From contig JAJEKB010020494.1 in assembly GCA_022393335.1 (NCBI GenBank), positions 289,839 through 353,838 of the forward strand: a stretch of 64,000 nt of DNA, read 5' to 3'. The first letter of the stretch is position 1; each line of letters starts with the position of its first letter. Source of the stretch: Macrotrachela quadricornifera. Its lineage: Eukaryota > Rotifera > Eurotatoria > Philodinida > Philodinidae. Under the pieces are notes generated by a model. The model made no database searches. It saw only the letters and a list, made by a program, of their open reading frames with translations, and had not been told where the DNA came from. A program made the translations under genes and the position numbers. Below are positions 1-11,140 of the stretch, piece by piece.

Positions 1-820
1 TAGTACATAATTTAAAAGGATGGGCTGACATTTTTTATCAAATTCTGTTTGTTATTTAATCTAAAATATTGTCTAAACTAGTGTCTGTCGAATAGGTACA
101 ATAGCGTAAATTATTTGTATTTCCACTGTTAATAAATATAATCGATGTATGCTGCATAGTTCTACAGTAAAAAAGAGAGAGTAGAAAGTCTGAAATTATA
201 TGAGAGTAGATATTGAGTAGACTAGTATGTAAATCAAGATTTGGATCATATAAAGTTTTAGATAAGCATTTGAAAATCAGATGACTCTCCCGAAACCAAA
301 TGAATTTTCGGTATTAAAGAATTTGTTTAAGGTATAGTGTTTTTATGGATGAAAGTGAAGCTGAAAAATTTTAAGCATTGGTGGTTATGATTTGTCATTA
401 CGGGAAATACGTTCTTATGCTTCCTCTTCAATCGCACTATGACCCATAGTTGTGAAAAATGATGACGCAATTACGCTTTAAATGAAACAAAATTCATAAA
501 AAACTAATCACATGATTGCAGAGTTTACAAAAAGAAAATTTCTTTCAACTGAAGAACCATGTTAAAATAAAGAAAAATTGTTTCGGAAATTTTCCTACTG
601 TAGTAAAAGTGAAGCAAGTTGATCTCGTAGAAATTTCGTACACGGAAAATTACAGAGATCTGAAAATCAAGAAATCAGAAATTACGTAAACCAAAAATCA
701 TACCCATTATTCATATTATATATCTCTTTCAAACATATGAAAATTTTAACTTCTATTTTTGGCCAGGTTTTATTTAATTTATAATTTATTAATTCTGCCA
801 TATGAAATTATAGCATTAAA
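1..820. other. AT-rich DNA without a recognisable gene
   Basis: No reading frame of useful length or recognisable protein motif was seen on either strand. The base composition matches intergenic DNA elsewhere in the window. Confidence 0.5.
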
Positions 821-1195
821 GGGTGGCCCAGAAGTCCTGACCCGATTTGTATAATTAATCTTTTATATTAAAACATATCTTTAAAAATTGGTCTCTGTGA
901 TAGAAAGATGCAACAAAAGACACTTTACAAGACAGTCTATGACTTATCTCAAGCTCACATAGTAAGAAAGTTATAAGCTTGAGAATATGTGTCACAAATA
1001 ATAAAATTAACCGTGGATATGCAGCTCATTTACATAATTTAATTTTCTTGCTGTATGAATTGAGAGAAGTTATTCATAGGCAGTTTTGTAGAGCGTCTTT
1101 TACTGCATCTTTCTATCATAGAGACCAATTTTTAAAGATGTGTTTTAATATAGAAAACTTAATTATACAAATCGAGTCAGGACTTCTAACCCACC
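821..1195. mobile_element. MITE with ~135-bp terminal inverted repeats
   Basis: The left arm (821 to about 955) is the imperfect reverse complement of the right arm (about 1060 to 1195). The outer ends read GGGTGGCCCAGAAGTCCTGA on the left and, reversed, GGTGGGTTAGAAGTCCTGA on the right. Only about 100 bp separate the arms. The short frame at 979-1233 is the right arm read through and is not a gene. The end sequence resembles Tc1/mariner-derived MITEs, but no clear target duplication is visible. Confidence 0.75.
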
Positions 1196-1500
1196 ATTTA
1201 CTCACTAATCAATCTATTACTCTGATATTTTAGTTTGAATTATCAGTCAATTTTAATAGAATCTAGTTCACTTTTGATGTCATTAATAATTCTAGATCCA
1301 ATACTATATTTCTACTTTCATTATTTGATTGAACCACATTTCGTGACCCAAGTTGATTGAGAATCGATTTTAACGTATAAAATATTTTATTTAAATTTTC
1401 AGGCAGTATACTAAAAGCTAACTAAAAAATTAATCCAGATAAAAGATCAAAACTATCCATGTTGCTAGATACATTGTGAAGCCGAACATGTTTCATTCTG

Positions 1501-4080
1501 CTAACAATCTTTACCAAGGTACAAGCTAAACAAGAGCGGTGCATGATCACTGATGAAGTCTCCAACTTCAACAATAGAATAATTTTCATCTGTCGGATTG
1601 ACAACGAAACATGAACTTGCAAAAACCTAAAGAAATAAATAAGATCATCAAATAGAAATAGACGGATAAATACCTAGTCAAGCGCCACACCTGCTTGATG
1701 AGTGAAATCAGCTGACAATGACATTCTTGCACAATTTGATCCATAAGTTATAGATTCTAAATAGTTTGCATCTCTTAACACTGTTTCATTCCAATTGAAG
1801 TCTCCAACCATTGCTAATTCAGAAGAATCCAACAGAGAATCATCGGACGTCATGCACAAATGGTTCAATCTATCGATGACATCTTCATTCGTACGTTTGA
1901 ATTTCTTTAGATCTAAAGTAAATATATTCATACAATATCCACAATAGTTACTGTGGAATAAACTTCGCAAACTTAAAACATGAAATACCTTCATTTTTAG
2001 TTGATGATGGTCGTCTACAGATCACTGTGAAAACAAATTGTTTTGTTTATTTAATACCATAATATTTCTCACAATTATATGTACAAGTTATTTTAAAATT
2101 AACAATATTATCGGCGTAATCTTCATCTGAACATCGCTCAAATGAAATATTTGAATGAGTGTTTCGTTTCCATAATACTAAGACACCCCCACCTCGGCGA
2201 CGTCTATGTTCACTGTTATCGTGACCGTAAGCATTGTCAGGATGATGACCATCGTTACGATCTTGTTGAAAAATCTCACATTGTGTTTCTAAATGAAGAG
2301 AAGAAAGGACGTCTTCGTTCATATGCCGACTAGTTAACCATGTTTCCACTATAGCGATTAATTGAGGTTGATAATTGAAAATTAATTGGTTCAATTTGGC
2401 GATTTTACTTTGTAGTTGTGGATTCTTCGGATTTATACTACGCATATTTGCGTACAGAACCGGAATTTTGACACTTCGACAAATGCAATCATCATCGGAC
2501 TCCTCTGAAATAGATAGAGAGTTATTTGAATTGACATACCATCACAAAAGTATAATACTATAATCTTTCAGTTTAAACTATTTTAGAAACGATATATATA
2601 TAATTCACTTACCATCATCAGAGACTACTGAGTAGGTCTGATGTTTCACTCCTATTCCAGTTGTTGCCACAAGAGTCATGTTTAACCGCACCGCTGCATC
2701 TGTCCTTACTTTTGTTGAGGTGTACACTGATGGCATCTCACACGAAGTGAATTTCGTCATACTTGGCACTGATTCAAGAACAGTTGGCTTTGATTGCACC
2801 GTATCTGGAACTGATTTATTGAACTGGGGGCTGATTGCGGTGTTTTTAAATCCGGTTTATCAGGAAAATCGGAGACTCGTGGAGGAGGACCTTATACAAT
2901 TATTTTTTGTTCGAAATTTATTTTTCCTCTGATTACTTACCAATTACGTCATCAAGGAAAGATGCTCCCTCGATATCACGCATTTTCTTCAGTACATCCA
3001 TTCCCTCAGCGTAACATGTTTGCGCCGATTCCATTCGGTCCTTGTATTCGCGATCAGACATCAACAGTTTATTATCATCAGCAAACTCTTGGTCGTTCCT
3101 AACATGGACCACAAGAGATGAACCACCCAACAGACGGACTCGTTGACCTCTGTAACCGAAAGGTCTCACACCTATTTGATTCAGTTGATTTCCATCCATT
3201 TCTACTAGCTCATTTACCATAATCTTGCCTCCTTCTGTCATACGAAGGGTTGAATGAGTATCATGGACTTCCCTATATAATTTATGAACTCATTTCGTTC
3301 GAGAAAAATTAAGAGCGAACTTACAAGAAGAATTGATTCAAATCATCAATACAATTAATATTGCGAATAAGAGCACCATTTCTATTGAATTCATCGCATA
3401 CTTCTTGGGAACAAGTTATTCCTTTCCAATCATCCTTTATTACTTGTCCTTTGCTACCATCACCAAATCGATCTTCTGGCTTAACAAATTCGTCAAATAC
3501 TTCTTGTGCTCCTTTGTCCTACGAGTGCTTCAAATTACTTACCTTTATCATTACCCTCTTTTCTTCCATTACATACTTTCGTTGAGCCTCTTTAATAATT
3601 CTATATCCCGTTTTTGGTTCAAAAATAGTTTTTCCAAAAAAGTAAGCAGCCATAGAAAGTTGCAAGAGTTCCATCGGTGTAATACTAGTAATTCCATTTT
3701 CATATGCTTTCATTATAAGGCGTGCAAAATTCATTACAAATATTGCCGAGTCAACTGCAAATCGGAAACAATTGATAACAGTCATAAACGCAAGTTCTAC
3801 ATGAGTTACAGGAACTTTATATTTAAATTTATCTAACATTTTAGTGTTGAACTTAGCAACACCATAATGCAATACTATCATGGCTAGTGATGCCAGTTCG
3901 CGACCGTAGGATTCGTCGTGCCAATATTTATCCCATAATGAACCAATATTGCTGAGAAATAAGACATCAAAAAAATTGCATATGTATCAAAGACAACTCA
4001 CGCCATAGCGCCAATAATCGTGCATCCAAAACTAATCCATCCAGCTGTAGCAGCTGCGTATACACTGATGCTAGTAATTG
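1501..4080 (-). pseudogene. Multi-exon gene ending in a retrotransposon-type EEP endonuclease domain (damaged)
   Basis: Predicted exons on the minus strand: about 4075-4002, 3951-3555, 3518-3325, 3272-2941, 2890-2613, 2504-2058, 2024-1989, 1912-1674 and 1626-1501. Phases agree at nearly every junction. The C-terminal ~280 residues are an endonuclease/exonuclease/phosphatase domain of the kind found in non-LTR retrotransposons. In order it shows VLYANMRSINPKN, AIVETWL (catalytic Glu), RRRGGGVLV, VICRRPSS across an intron, VGDFNWN, and SDHAPLLFSL followed by a stop. The N-terminal ~350 residues are unfamiliar, with hydrophobic stretches near the start. No reverse transcriptase follows. Two lesions are visible: a frameshift in exon 2890-2613 near 2800, and an in-frame TAG at 1676-1674 just before the last intron. 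The first exon and start codon were not found. It could be a recently dead host gene or a domesticated endonuclease. An expressed gene with sequence errors is also possible. Confidence 0.65.
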
Positions 4081-4573
4081 AAATTGTTATGGATTATTTT
4101 CTCATCATTGCATGAAATTGTTGGTGCTGGTTGCAGTTCAAAACAAGTCATTCTCATTGTTTTCATTTTGGTTCAGCCAGAATGTTACCATAGTCACGAT
4201 GAATTGATAACGTTTTGTCTGTCAAAATCCATAAGGTGTTTTCTTAATTGACTCTTATATCTGGAAAAGTTTTAAGAATGCATACATTGCTAATGTCTAG
4301 TGCCTGAGAAACAACAAGTGATTTTGAATAAAGCCCTTTTAGGCTCATTGGCTATGAAGGAGTGACAAAGTAGCTTCAATGATTACGATGAATTTTGTTA
4401 TTTATTTCTGAGAAGGAACTCTCTGAACGCTACTCTACTAAAGGCTTGTGTAGATCATTTATACAGACGTCTAACTAAGAAATCTATGTTAGTGAATAAA
4501 ATGAAAAAAATCCCATACACATATCGAACACCCATCGACAAAAACATGCAGTGTCTAAAGTCATAAACTCTAA
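4081..4573. other. Intergenic stretch between the EEP gene and the ART-TPR gene
   Basis: No supported gene. It should hold the 5' end of the leftward EEP gene (first exon not identified) and the 3' flank of the leftward ART-TPR gene. Confidence 0.4.
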
Positions 4574-6578
4574 TTATGGTGCTTTACTTAATAAATGCAC
4601 TGCGTTCCGTAAATTTTCTTCAGCCTTGAGAACATTTGGATGAACTGATGGAAGTGAATGCTTATAAATATTCAGTGCTTTTCGATAATATTCAATGGCC
4701 TTTTTATAGTTCTTCATTCCACCGTATGCAACACCAATATTTGCATAAGTAATGCCAATATCTTCGTGATTCGGGTCTAATATTCGTTCTCTCACTTTCA
4801 ACTGTGCTTTATAAATTACCAAACATTTGTCCCATTGTTCGGTAGCAATCATAATTTGTCCAAGCATACCACAAATACGAGTACATTCCATCTCATAATT
4901 GTTTAATATAAAATAATCAAACGCCTTTTGAAGATATTCCAATGCTTCTTTATATTTTCTCATTTGAAGTAGCATATCGCCAATATGTTCCGATGCTCCC
5001 ATACGACGTACGTCATTCTGCAACTTCTGCCATACGTCGTATTCTTCTCGAAAGTACTCATATCCCACAATATAATTGTTTTCTTCAGCTGCCACTGCAC
5101 CCAGTCCACGATAACAATGTGCTTTTTCACTGTCTGTTAAAGGTGTGATGCTCAGCATTTTCTGAAAATATTCTCGAGCTTTGACATAGTTTCCTAGTTG
5201 ATAAAGTAAGAAACCTGGTGAAATTCGATCAAAAACAATTTCAGCTGCATATTGTTGTAGTATACCACATAAATCAAAACCTTCATCGTCACATAAACTT
5301 AATATGGCGTGCCAACGATGATTCACATTATCGAATTGGATACTATCAATACGGAAAACTGCACCAAGTGCTACTAGTATTTCATCTTCATCTTTATGTT
5401 GACTCATATGAGTGATCGGAGCATAAGGTTTAGTGTTGTTTAAACATGTGTCAATTTTAAACTCGTACAGAATCCATACCTTATTGAGATCTGGATGAAC
5501 AGCATCACCTGCACCTGAATATATATGTGCGACTGTAAAATTCGTACTTGTGCTGAGAAAGCTTTGCATCGAAAAGTAACCACCTTGCTTTTGACGAAGT
5601 ATGTTTAATTCTTCTTTGGATAGCTCTTGTCCTCGGTAAACTTTCAGACAAAAACTATCACAATTTTTTATATTTTTTTTGTAAGATTTCTCATGTTCCA
5701 CAAGTATTTGTTTATAAAGATCAACAATAAAGGATCGTAGTGCAAATAATGCATCAAAATCAGATTCACGGAGAGCTTTATTCAACAAACAATATAGGAG
5801 TGGAGATTTTGTATACCAACGAATTGCATCACTAGATTTATAATCTCGATCAAATTCATCGATTATTATTTTATTGGCGTTACTTTGGTAGCTGTTTTGT
5901 GCTAGATAACTCATCATATCCTGTCTGGATGTGGCGTCACTTTTGTTCGACATTTTCAATAGGATATCGAAAAGAATATGGAAGTACATAAATTTGGTAT
6001 TGTATGAACATATCGACGTAGAAACGATCTCCAAAGATGTATTATTGGTAGTATTGTCATTTGTTTCACTAATAAAAGTATTAAACGCAATTCTTTCATC
6101 ACTGAGACGAATATCATAAGAAAGTTTAACTACAAGTTGCTCAACAAGCTTGAAAACACCTTCAATCTACAAGATTCCGTAAATGAAAGCATTATGCAAT
6201 ATTATTTTTCTTCTTTCATTAACTGATTCTTACTTTTTCGTATTGATTTATCCAGTCTTTTTCGTTTTTTTCTTCTGTTGGATTTAACACGTAAATTGCT
6301 TTGACTTGTTCCAGTGTATGTATGACAGAGAGAATTTCTTGTGCGTTGTCACTGGAAATAATCAATAGAATTTTTCGATTTTTTATATTTGTGATATAAC
6401 CAGCACATTCGTCTCTGCTATAAAAGATTCTTGCTTGTAACTTTGTCTGGATAGCAGTTATATCATGTTCATTAGTCTCACTAAGCCAGATTATTGAGTC
6501 TTCATTGACAATATGATTGTTGTCAGTAGTCATGTTGTCGACTTCCATTCGAGTGATCAAAAGGTCTTTTTGTTTCAA
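4574..6578 (-). CDS. NAD+:arginine ADP-ribosyltransferase with C-terminal TPR repeats
   Basis: Two exons, 6578-6234 and 6166-4574, joined in frame across a 67-nt GT..AG intron (6233-6167), give about 645 residues. The N-terminal exon carries the region that commonly precedes the ART domain in bdelloid members (SIIWLSETNEHD, ILLIISSDNAQEIL). The ART domain in exon 2 has the R-S-E signature of arginine-specific enzymes: VYRGQ (Arg), FLSTS (Ser) and the ExE pair in KDEDEILVALGAVF. At least five TPR units follow (for example GLGAVAAEENNYIVGYEYF and ANIGVAYGGMKNYKKAIEYY) and run to the stop. No signal peptide is obvious, so a cytosolic enzyme that modifies arginine on partner proteins is likely; the partner is unknown. 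The first Met is taken as the start, though a Met 10 residues later is also possible. Families of such ART-TPR proteins are expanded in bdelloids. Confidence 0.9.
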
Positions 6579-6822
6579 ACGTTATTGATAAAGTGAGAAA
6601 AGGTTGGGTGAAAAATACTCAAAGTAATACTATCGGAAATGGATTAAGCGAACAAATACCATAGTCGTTCTCTCGGCCTTAAATATATATTAAATAGAAT
6701 ATCTCTGCTTTTTTATTCTTCTCTTCCTTCGTTCTCTTTACTCGTTTTATTATTTCTTTATCCTATCTCTCCACTTCACTTAAGTTGCGTAATTTCCAAC
6801 CGACAACGAACAGCTATCATGT
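6579..6822. promoter_or_regulatory. Upstream region of the ART-TPR gene
   Basis: AT-rich spacer between the ART-TPR start and the next transposon. It contains a pyrimidine-rich run on the plus strand near 6718-6780. No defined promoter element could be assigned. Confidence 0.3.
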
Positions 6823-7744
6823 TACTTAGGACGTATCAAACATTCGCATCCCGGCATTACTTAATCATAGAATAAGCTTTAAGAAACCTTCTTTCCATAC
6901 AACTTTCAAGAGACAAGGATGCTCTATTTTTCTATGCTATTTGATCATGCTTCAATTAATATAGTGGTAATAAATTAGAGGATAAGAATTTTTTTGTTAC
7001 CATTTATACTCTAGCAAATTTCGCAATGCAGTATCCAATCTCTTAATACATTGTGTTAGCAACTAAAATATACCATAAGACACAGCGTGTAAAGCTCTGC
7101 AATCTATTCAAGATCACCTATTTATAGTTGCATTTTTCGTTTCCAAAATGAACAAAACTTTGAGTGATCAAATTTCGACCAAAAGACATTGATAATGTTT
7201 TCGATGCACGGTGAATTCATTTTTTGTTATTCCATCGTTTCGTTATCTGAAATGCATTTATCAAAAGAAAACAAAATACACTACAAAATACAACGCGAAA
7301 AAGTTTACTGTCTTCACAGTAAAACTTACCGTAATTATTTTCAAAAGAAGCAAAAATTCTGTTCGACCAGTTTTTGCAATGCCCAAACTTTAACCTCTGA
7401 AACCTTTGTTTATTTTGAAAACAAAAAGTGCAACTATAAGGCAAGTAGTCTTAATTAAATTATAGAGCTTTTGACGTTGCATATTTTATTTGTTAATATA
7501 ATGGATTGAGGAATTAAAAACTAATCTGGTTCATCCATTGTGAACTAATACTACGAGCACAAATGATAGCGAAAAAATTCTTATTTAAAATTGATTATCG
7601 TGATATTAGCTAAAGCATGATTAAATAGCATAGAAAAATAGAGTATCCTTTTCTCTTGAAGATTGTATATAGAAAGAAGGTTTTTTAAAGTCTACTCTGT
7701 GGTTAAGTAACGCCGGGGTACGAACTTTTGGTATATCCTAAGTA
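6823..7744. mobile_element. Non-autonomous Tc1/mariner-like inverted-repeat element, copy 1
   Basis: The ends are TACTTAGG and CCTAAGTA, consistent with insertion at a TA dinucleotide. The outer arms (about 6823-6960 and 7610-7744) are reverse complements with few mismatches. An inner pair of arms (about 7085-7185 and 7370-7480) repeats the pattern, so nearly the whole 0.92 kb folds back. The short frames at 7189-7458 lie in the palindrome and are not genes. The motifs AAATAGCATAGAAAAATAGAG and AAAAAGTGCAACTATAA recur in related elements at 24.5-25.4, 26.0-26.2 and 36.1-36.3 kb. Confidence 0.8.
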
Positions 7745-9484
7745 AAATGTTTTATTAATAAATTCTTAGAGATTGATAAGGATTATTTATCGAAAAGGAA
7801 AGCAATTTTAAATAATAAGATAAAATAATAAAAATATTATTTCATTAACAGATGCATTTAAAATTAATCCATTATATAATTTATCACATAATAGAGATGA
7901 CTCAGAAATCACATGATCAATTATGGAAAGATGAGAGGTCAGATGGACTGATTACTAAATCGAAATTGTACGCAAAAATATTTCTGAATTTCTATTACTA
8001 TGATAAAAACTTTGGAAGGCAATGATTCATGTGACGATAAGAGAACTATAATAGATAGCTAATAAACAATAGCAAATATGTATGTCTGTATTTGATACAT
8101 GTATCTTTAAAGAAATTAGTAAAGTATAAAGTATTTTAATAGATGCATCCTTATGCTATCATTACACGTTGAGAAAAGACATTAGAAATTTTAAGGTAAT
8201 TTTTATTAAAATGTAATTATCTAATTATTTATTCCAATTTTTAATTCTATTTGCTTTTTTGAATATTTTATATTTTTGTTGTCTCTCAAACATTTGAATT
8301 TTGAAAAGAATTAAAATAAGACAAATTATAAAAGTAATTAATGAGAACAAAATAAATTTAAAATAATCTTTCACATTTTAACCATTTAAGCACCGGCATA
8401 CCTTTTAAATTACGATTTTTTCGAATTTTATATTTTTTTCAATAACTCAGAACGGCACGTTGGTATCGAGATACAATTTTCTGTATGAGATAAATGAATC
8501 TTTGGTGTACAAATCTATAGAAGAATTGTATTTACAATAGAATCATCAACTTGATAAATATGAGTAATTTTCGTGACCAATGGCTACAATCTATATCGAT
8601 GAAAAAAATAATTGCAGATAGTATTTCAATTACTTTGTCATTATAATAAAGAATACTTTTTTAAATATGTTAATTTTTCAGTAATTTGAAATAGTGAAAT
8701 GATATCGGCATATAGTTTCCTCTAAAATAGGGAACATTTCGGTATGAACATTCTAGTTAAAGATAATTCTAATATTATAGTTTCAGTTTACGTAAAATGA
8801 AGTGATATAATACTATCAAATAAAATTAGTTTTATTATCGTTAGTTTGATTTAAATAGAGAAAATATCTTCAAAATTCGAACGGACAAATAGAAAAATAA
8901 TTCTAAATAAAATTCAATTAGTTTTTAATATTTAAAACAAAAGTGAGTATTGCGGAATTGTATATTGACATAAAAAAACTTTTATTTCAAGGCGAAATAT
9001 GATATGAATACGTCAAATACGAAGGTAATCTATAAAATAAATTTAACGATTTTCTACATTCTTTTATAGTTTATCATGCAACTTAAAAGAAATGGATTAT
9101 TTTAAAACAAAACTATGGATTACATTTATTTAAAAAAATAAATTAAAAATATTTACGTCATTCATTTAAATAGAATAAATTAGGAAAACAATAAGTGCTT
9201 GGACCGAGAAAATACAAGAAATATTCTAATGAAACAATGTTTTTACAATTCCCGAGACGAAAAATAAAATAATCGTGCAGTTTCAAGTGGTATGTCACGT
9301 AAAAAAATAATAAACTTGATAAGCTGGATAAATATAATCCGTATCATTTTTCAACTTATAAAAAAAACGTATTTTGCAATTTTGGAGAAGCAAACATTTA
9401 CATTAGAATATATAGTCATTCAGTGAATAATTTCATTACACGGATGAAATCATCGTTATAAAAACGATATTTTCATCTAAGAAA
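7745..9484. other. Gene-poor AT-rich DNA
   Basis: No credible coding frame, RNA gene or transposon was recognised in this 1.7 kb. Confidence 0.5.
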
Positions 9485-9670
9485 TGTGAAGTATGATCTT
9501 GTAGCATCATACAAAATCTTACAAAGTTTCGAATGTCAAACTTTGTAAGAATCTTACAGCAAGAATCATGTAAGATTTAATCTAGTATCTTATGATAGGA
9601 AACCTAAGAAATCTTATAATGAGATATCTGTTGGATTTCGTAAGATCATATAATCTGAATCTTATAAAAT
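9485..9670. repeat. Cluster of GTAAGAT/ATCTTAC motifs with a perfect hairpin
   Basis: The heptamer ATCTTAC and its complement, with near variants, recur through this interval. At 9517-9550 two of them form a perfect 13-bp inverted repeat (TCTTACAAAGTTT and its complement) around an 8-nt loop. It lies just upstream of the small CxxC gene. It could be a decayed mobile element end or simply a local repeat. Confidence 0.5.
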
Positions 9671-9674
9671 CTGA

Positions 9675-11140
9675 TTGCCAGTAGGATCTTTGTACGATTT
9701 TCCAACCTGGGAAGTTTCGCTTTGTAGTAATCAGAGATATGTGTTGATGCCTATTCCTCGATTCCCTCCCTCTACTTATATTCCTATAGATTATACATGT
9801 CCTAGTCTCACTTTACCTAGATGCACATATGAGATGTTTGTACTGATGTCTGGCAATCTATATTTTATGCTTACTAACTATTATTTTCCCTGGTATGAAC
9901 CTTTTCTGTTGTTTCTCAATGAGTCGATGCAAATCGTTGATGTTAGGGAACGTTTATTGGGCTCTATTAGAATTGATCGGTAAACAACTTGCATGATTGG
10001 GAGTAATTGAGTTGGGAATTTTAAATAATATGGATGTTACTGTATATATATGTTACTTTTAGAATAATGACTTCAACAAATGGTAATTCAGGACGCTCAA
10101 GAGGTGCAGGTATGTGTTTTTTTCTCGGGTATAAAGTGTATTTTTATGATAAGGACTTCAAATATTATCGTGAAATTATAGTTAACGAATTAGTTGAATG
10201 TACAGTAGATCGAAATGATCCTATAAGAAAAACTAAATAAGGTCATTTCAAGCAGACAGTCTAACAAAATGTTCCAAACACGCTTCACTTGTTCAAATTT
10301 TTTGCTTTATTATCGAGAAAATTATAGCGTGCCATGGATGATAATAAAGACATTTTGATCAGTTTTTTTTCTTCTTTGAAAAGTATATCATTTTGATAAA
10401 AGCAACCATTCTCGTATCGATAGACGTCTTCAAGTCGACAGTTTTCTCGTAAAAAAATTAACCCAGATCAAAAGGTGACGATAAGCGCTTGTAAGTTCAG
10501 ACTGTCTAACCTGAGTCAGCAGTATTCGGTCTTCTATAATAGGAATTATCGAAAATATCAAGCATGTGTGTTCTAAATTTTTTGATACTGCCCAAAATGA
10601 AATAGTTTCCGAAAAATTTGGAAAACTGTTTAATCATGAAACTACTATTATATAGTCACAAATTGAAATCCTTCTTATAGAAATCTTTTTATTAAGAATT
10701 CTCTGATATTTTAATAAGACTTGGGAAATTTCCTATTTACCAATCTAAACAAAAAAACTAAAGAATTGTACGCTTGCTTTATCCCCAGTCATTGCAGGGT
10801 AACATACTACATGATTGGATATAAGTTCTATCGTGCTTACTGTTTTAACACAATATTCACAATCGATTTTATATGATTCTTTATAGAAAAAGTCAATAAT
10901 AATATCATTTTTTTACCAATAAGATACTATAATAAACCTCTTTATTTTAAAGAACAACTGCGAAATGAAAGATCTGTTCGGACAACACTTGACTGTGGTG
11001 GTCACAGTTGTAAAAAATGTGGCAAATGTAGTGATTGGTATGGTGATATTTGGGATGCTGATTCGAGTCCTGCTAATTGGCGAACCAATACTTGGAAGCG
11101 TCGTGATGATGGTACTGGTGTATGGAGTATGGAGTATTGA
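9675..11140 (+). CDS. Small Cys-motif protein, unknown function
   Basis: Two exons are well supported: 10067-10109 (ATG start) and 10953-11140, joined in frame across an 843-nt intron. Together they encode 76 residues containing CGGHSCKKCGKCSDWYGD, then a Trp-rich tail (SPANWRTNTWKRRDDGTG) and the C-terminus WSMEY. The C-x4-C-x2-C-x2-C spacing with a His could bind zinc, but I do not recognise the family. An upstream exon (about 9675-9979) may belong to the gene. Its frame joins exactly through a GTAAAC donor at 9980 and the TTTTAG acceptor before 10063, adding about 100 residues rich in Tyr and Pro. No good start codon was found for that longer form. The 5' limit is therefore uncertain, and the coding call rests on frame agreement, splice sites and locally higher GC. 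Confidence 0.55.

Noticed and set aside
979..1233. 84-codon plus-strand frame
   Set aside because: Most of it is the right inverted arm of the 821-1195 MITE. It has no protein motif.
7189..7458. Overlapping frames on both strands
   Set aside because: They lie in the palindromic centre of an inverted-repeat element, so both strands read similarly open. Not coding.
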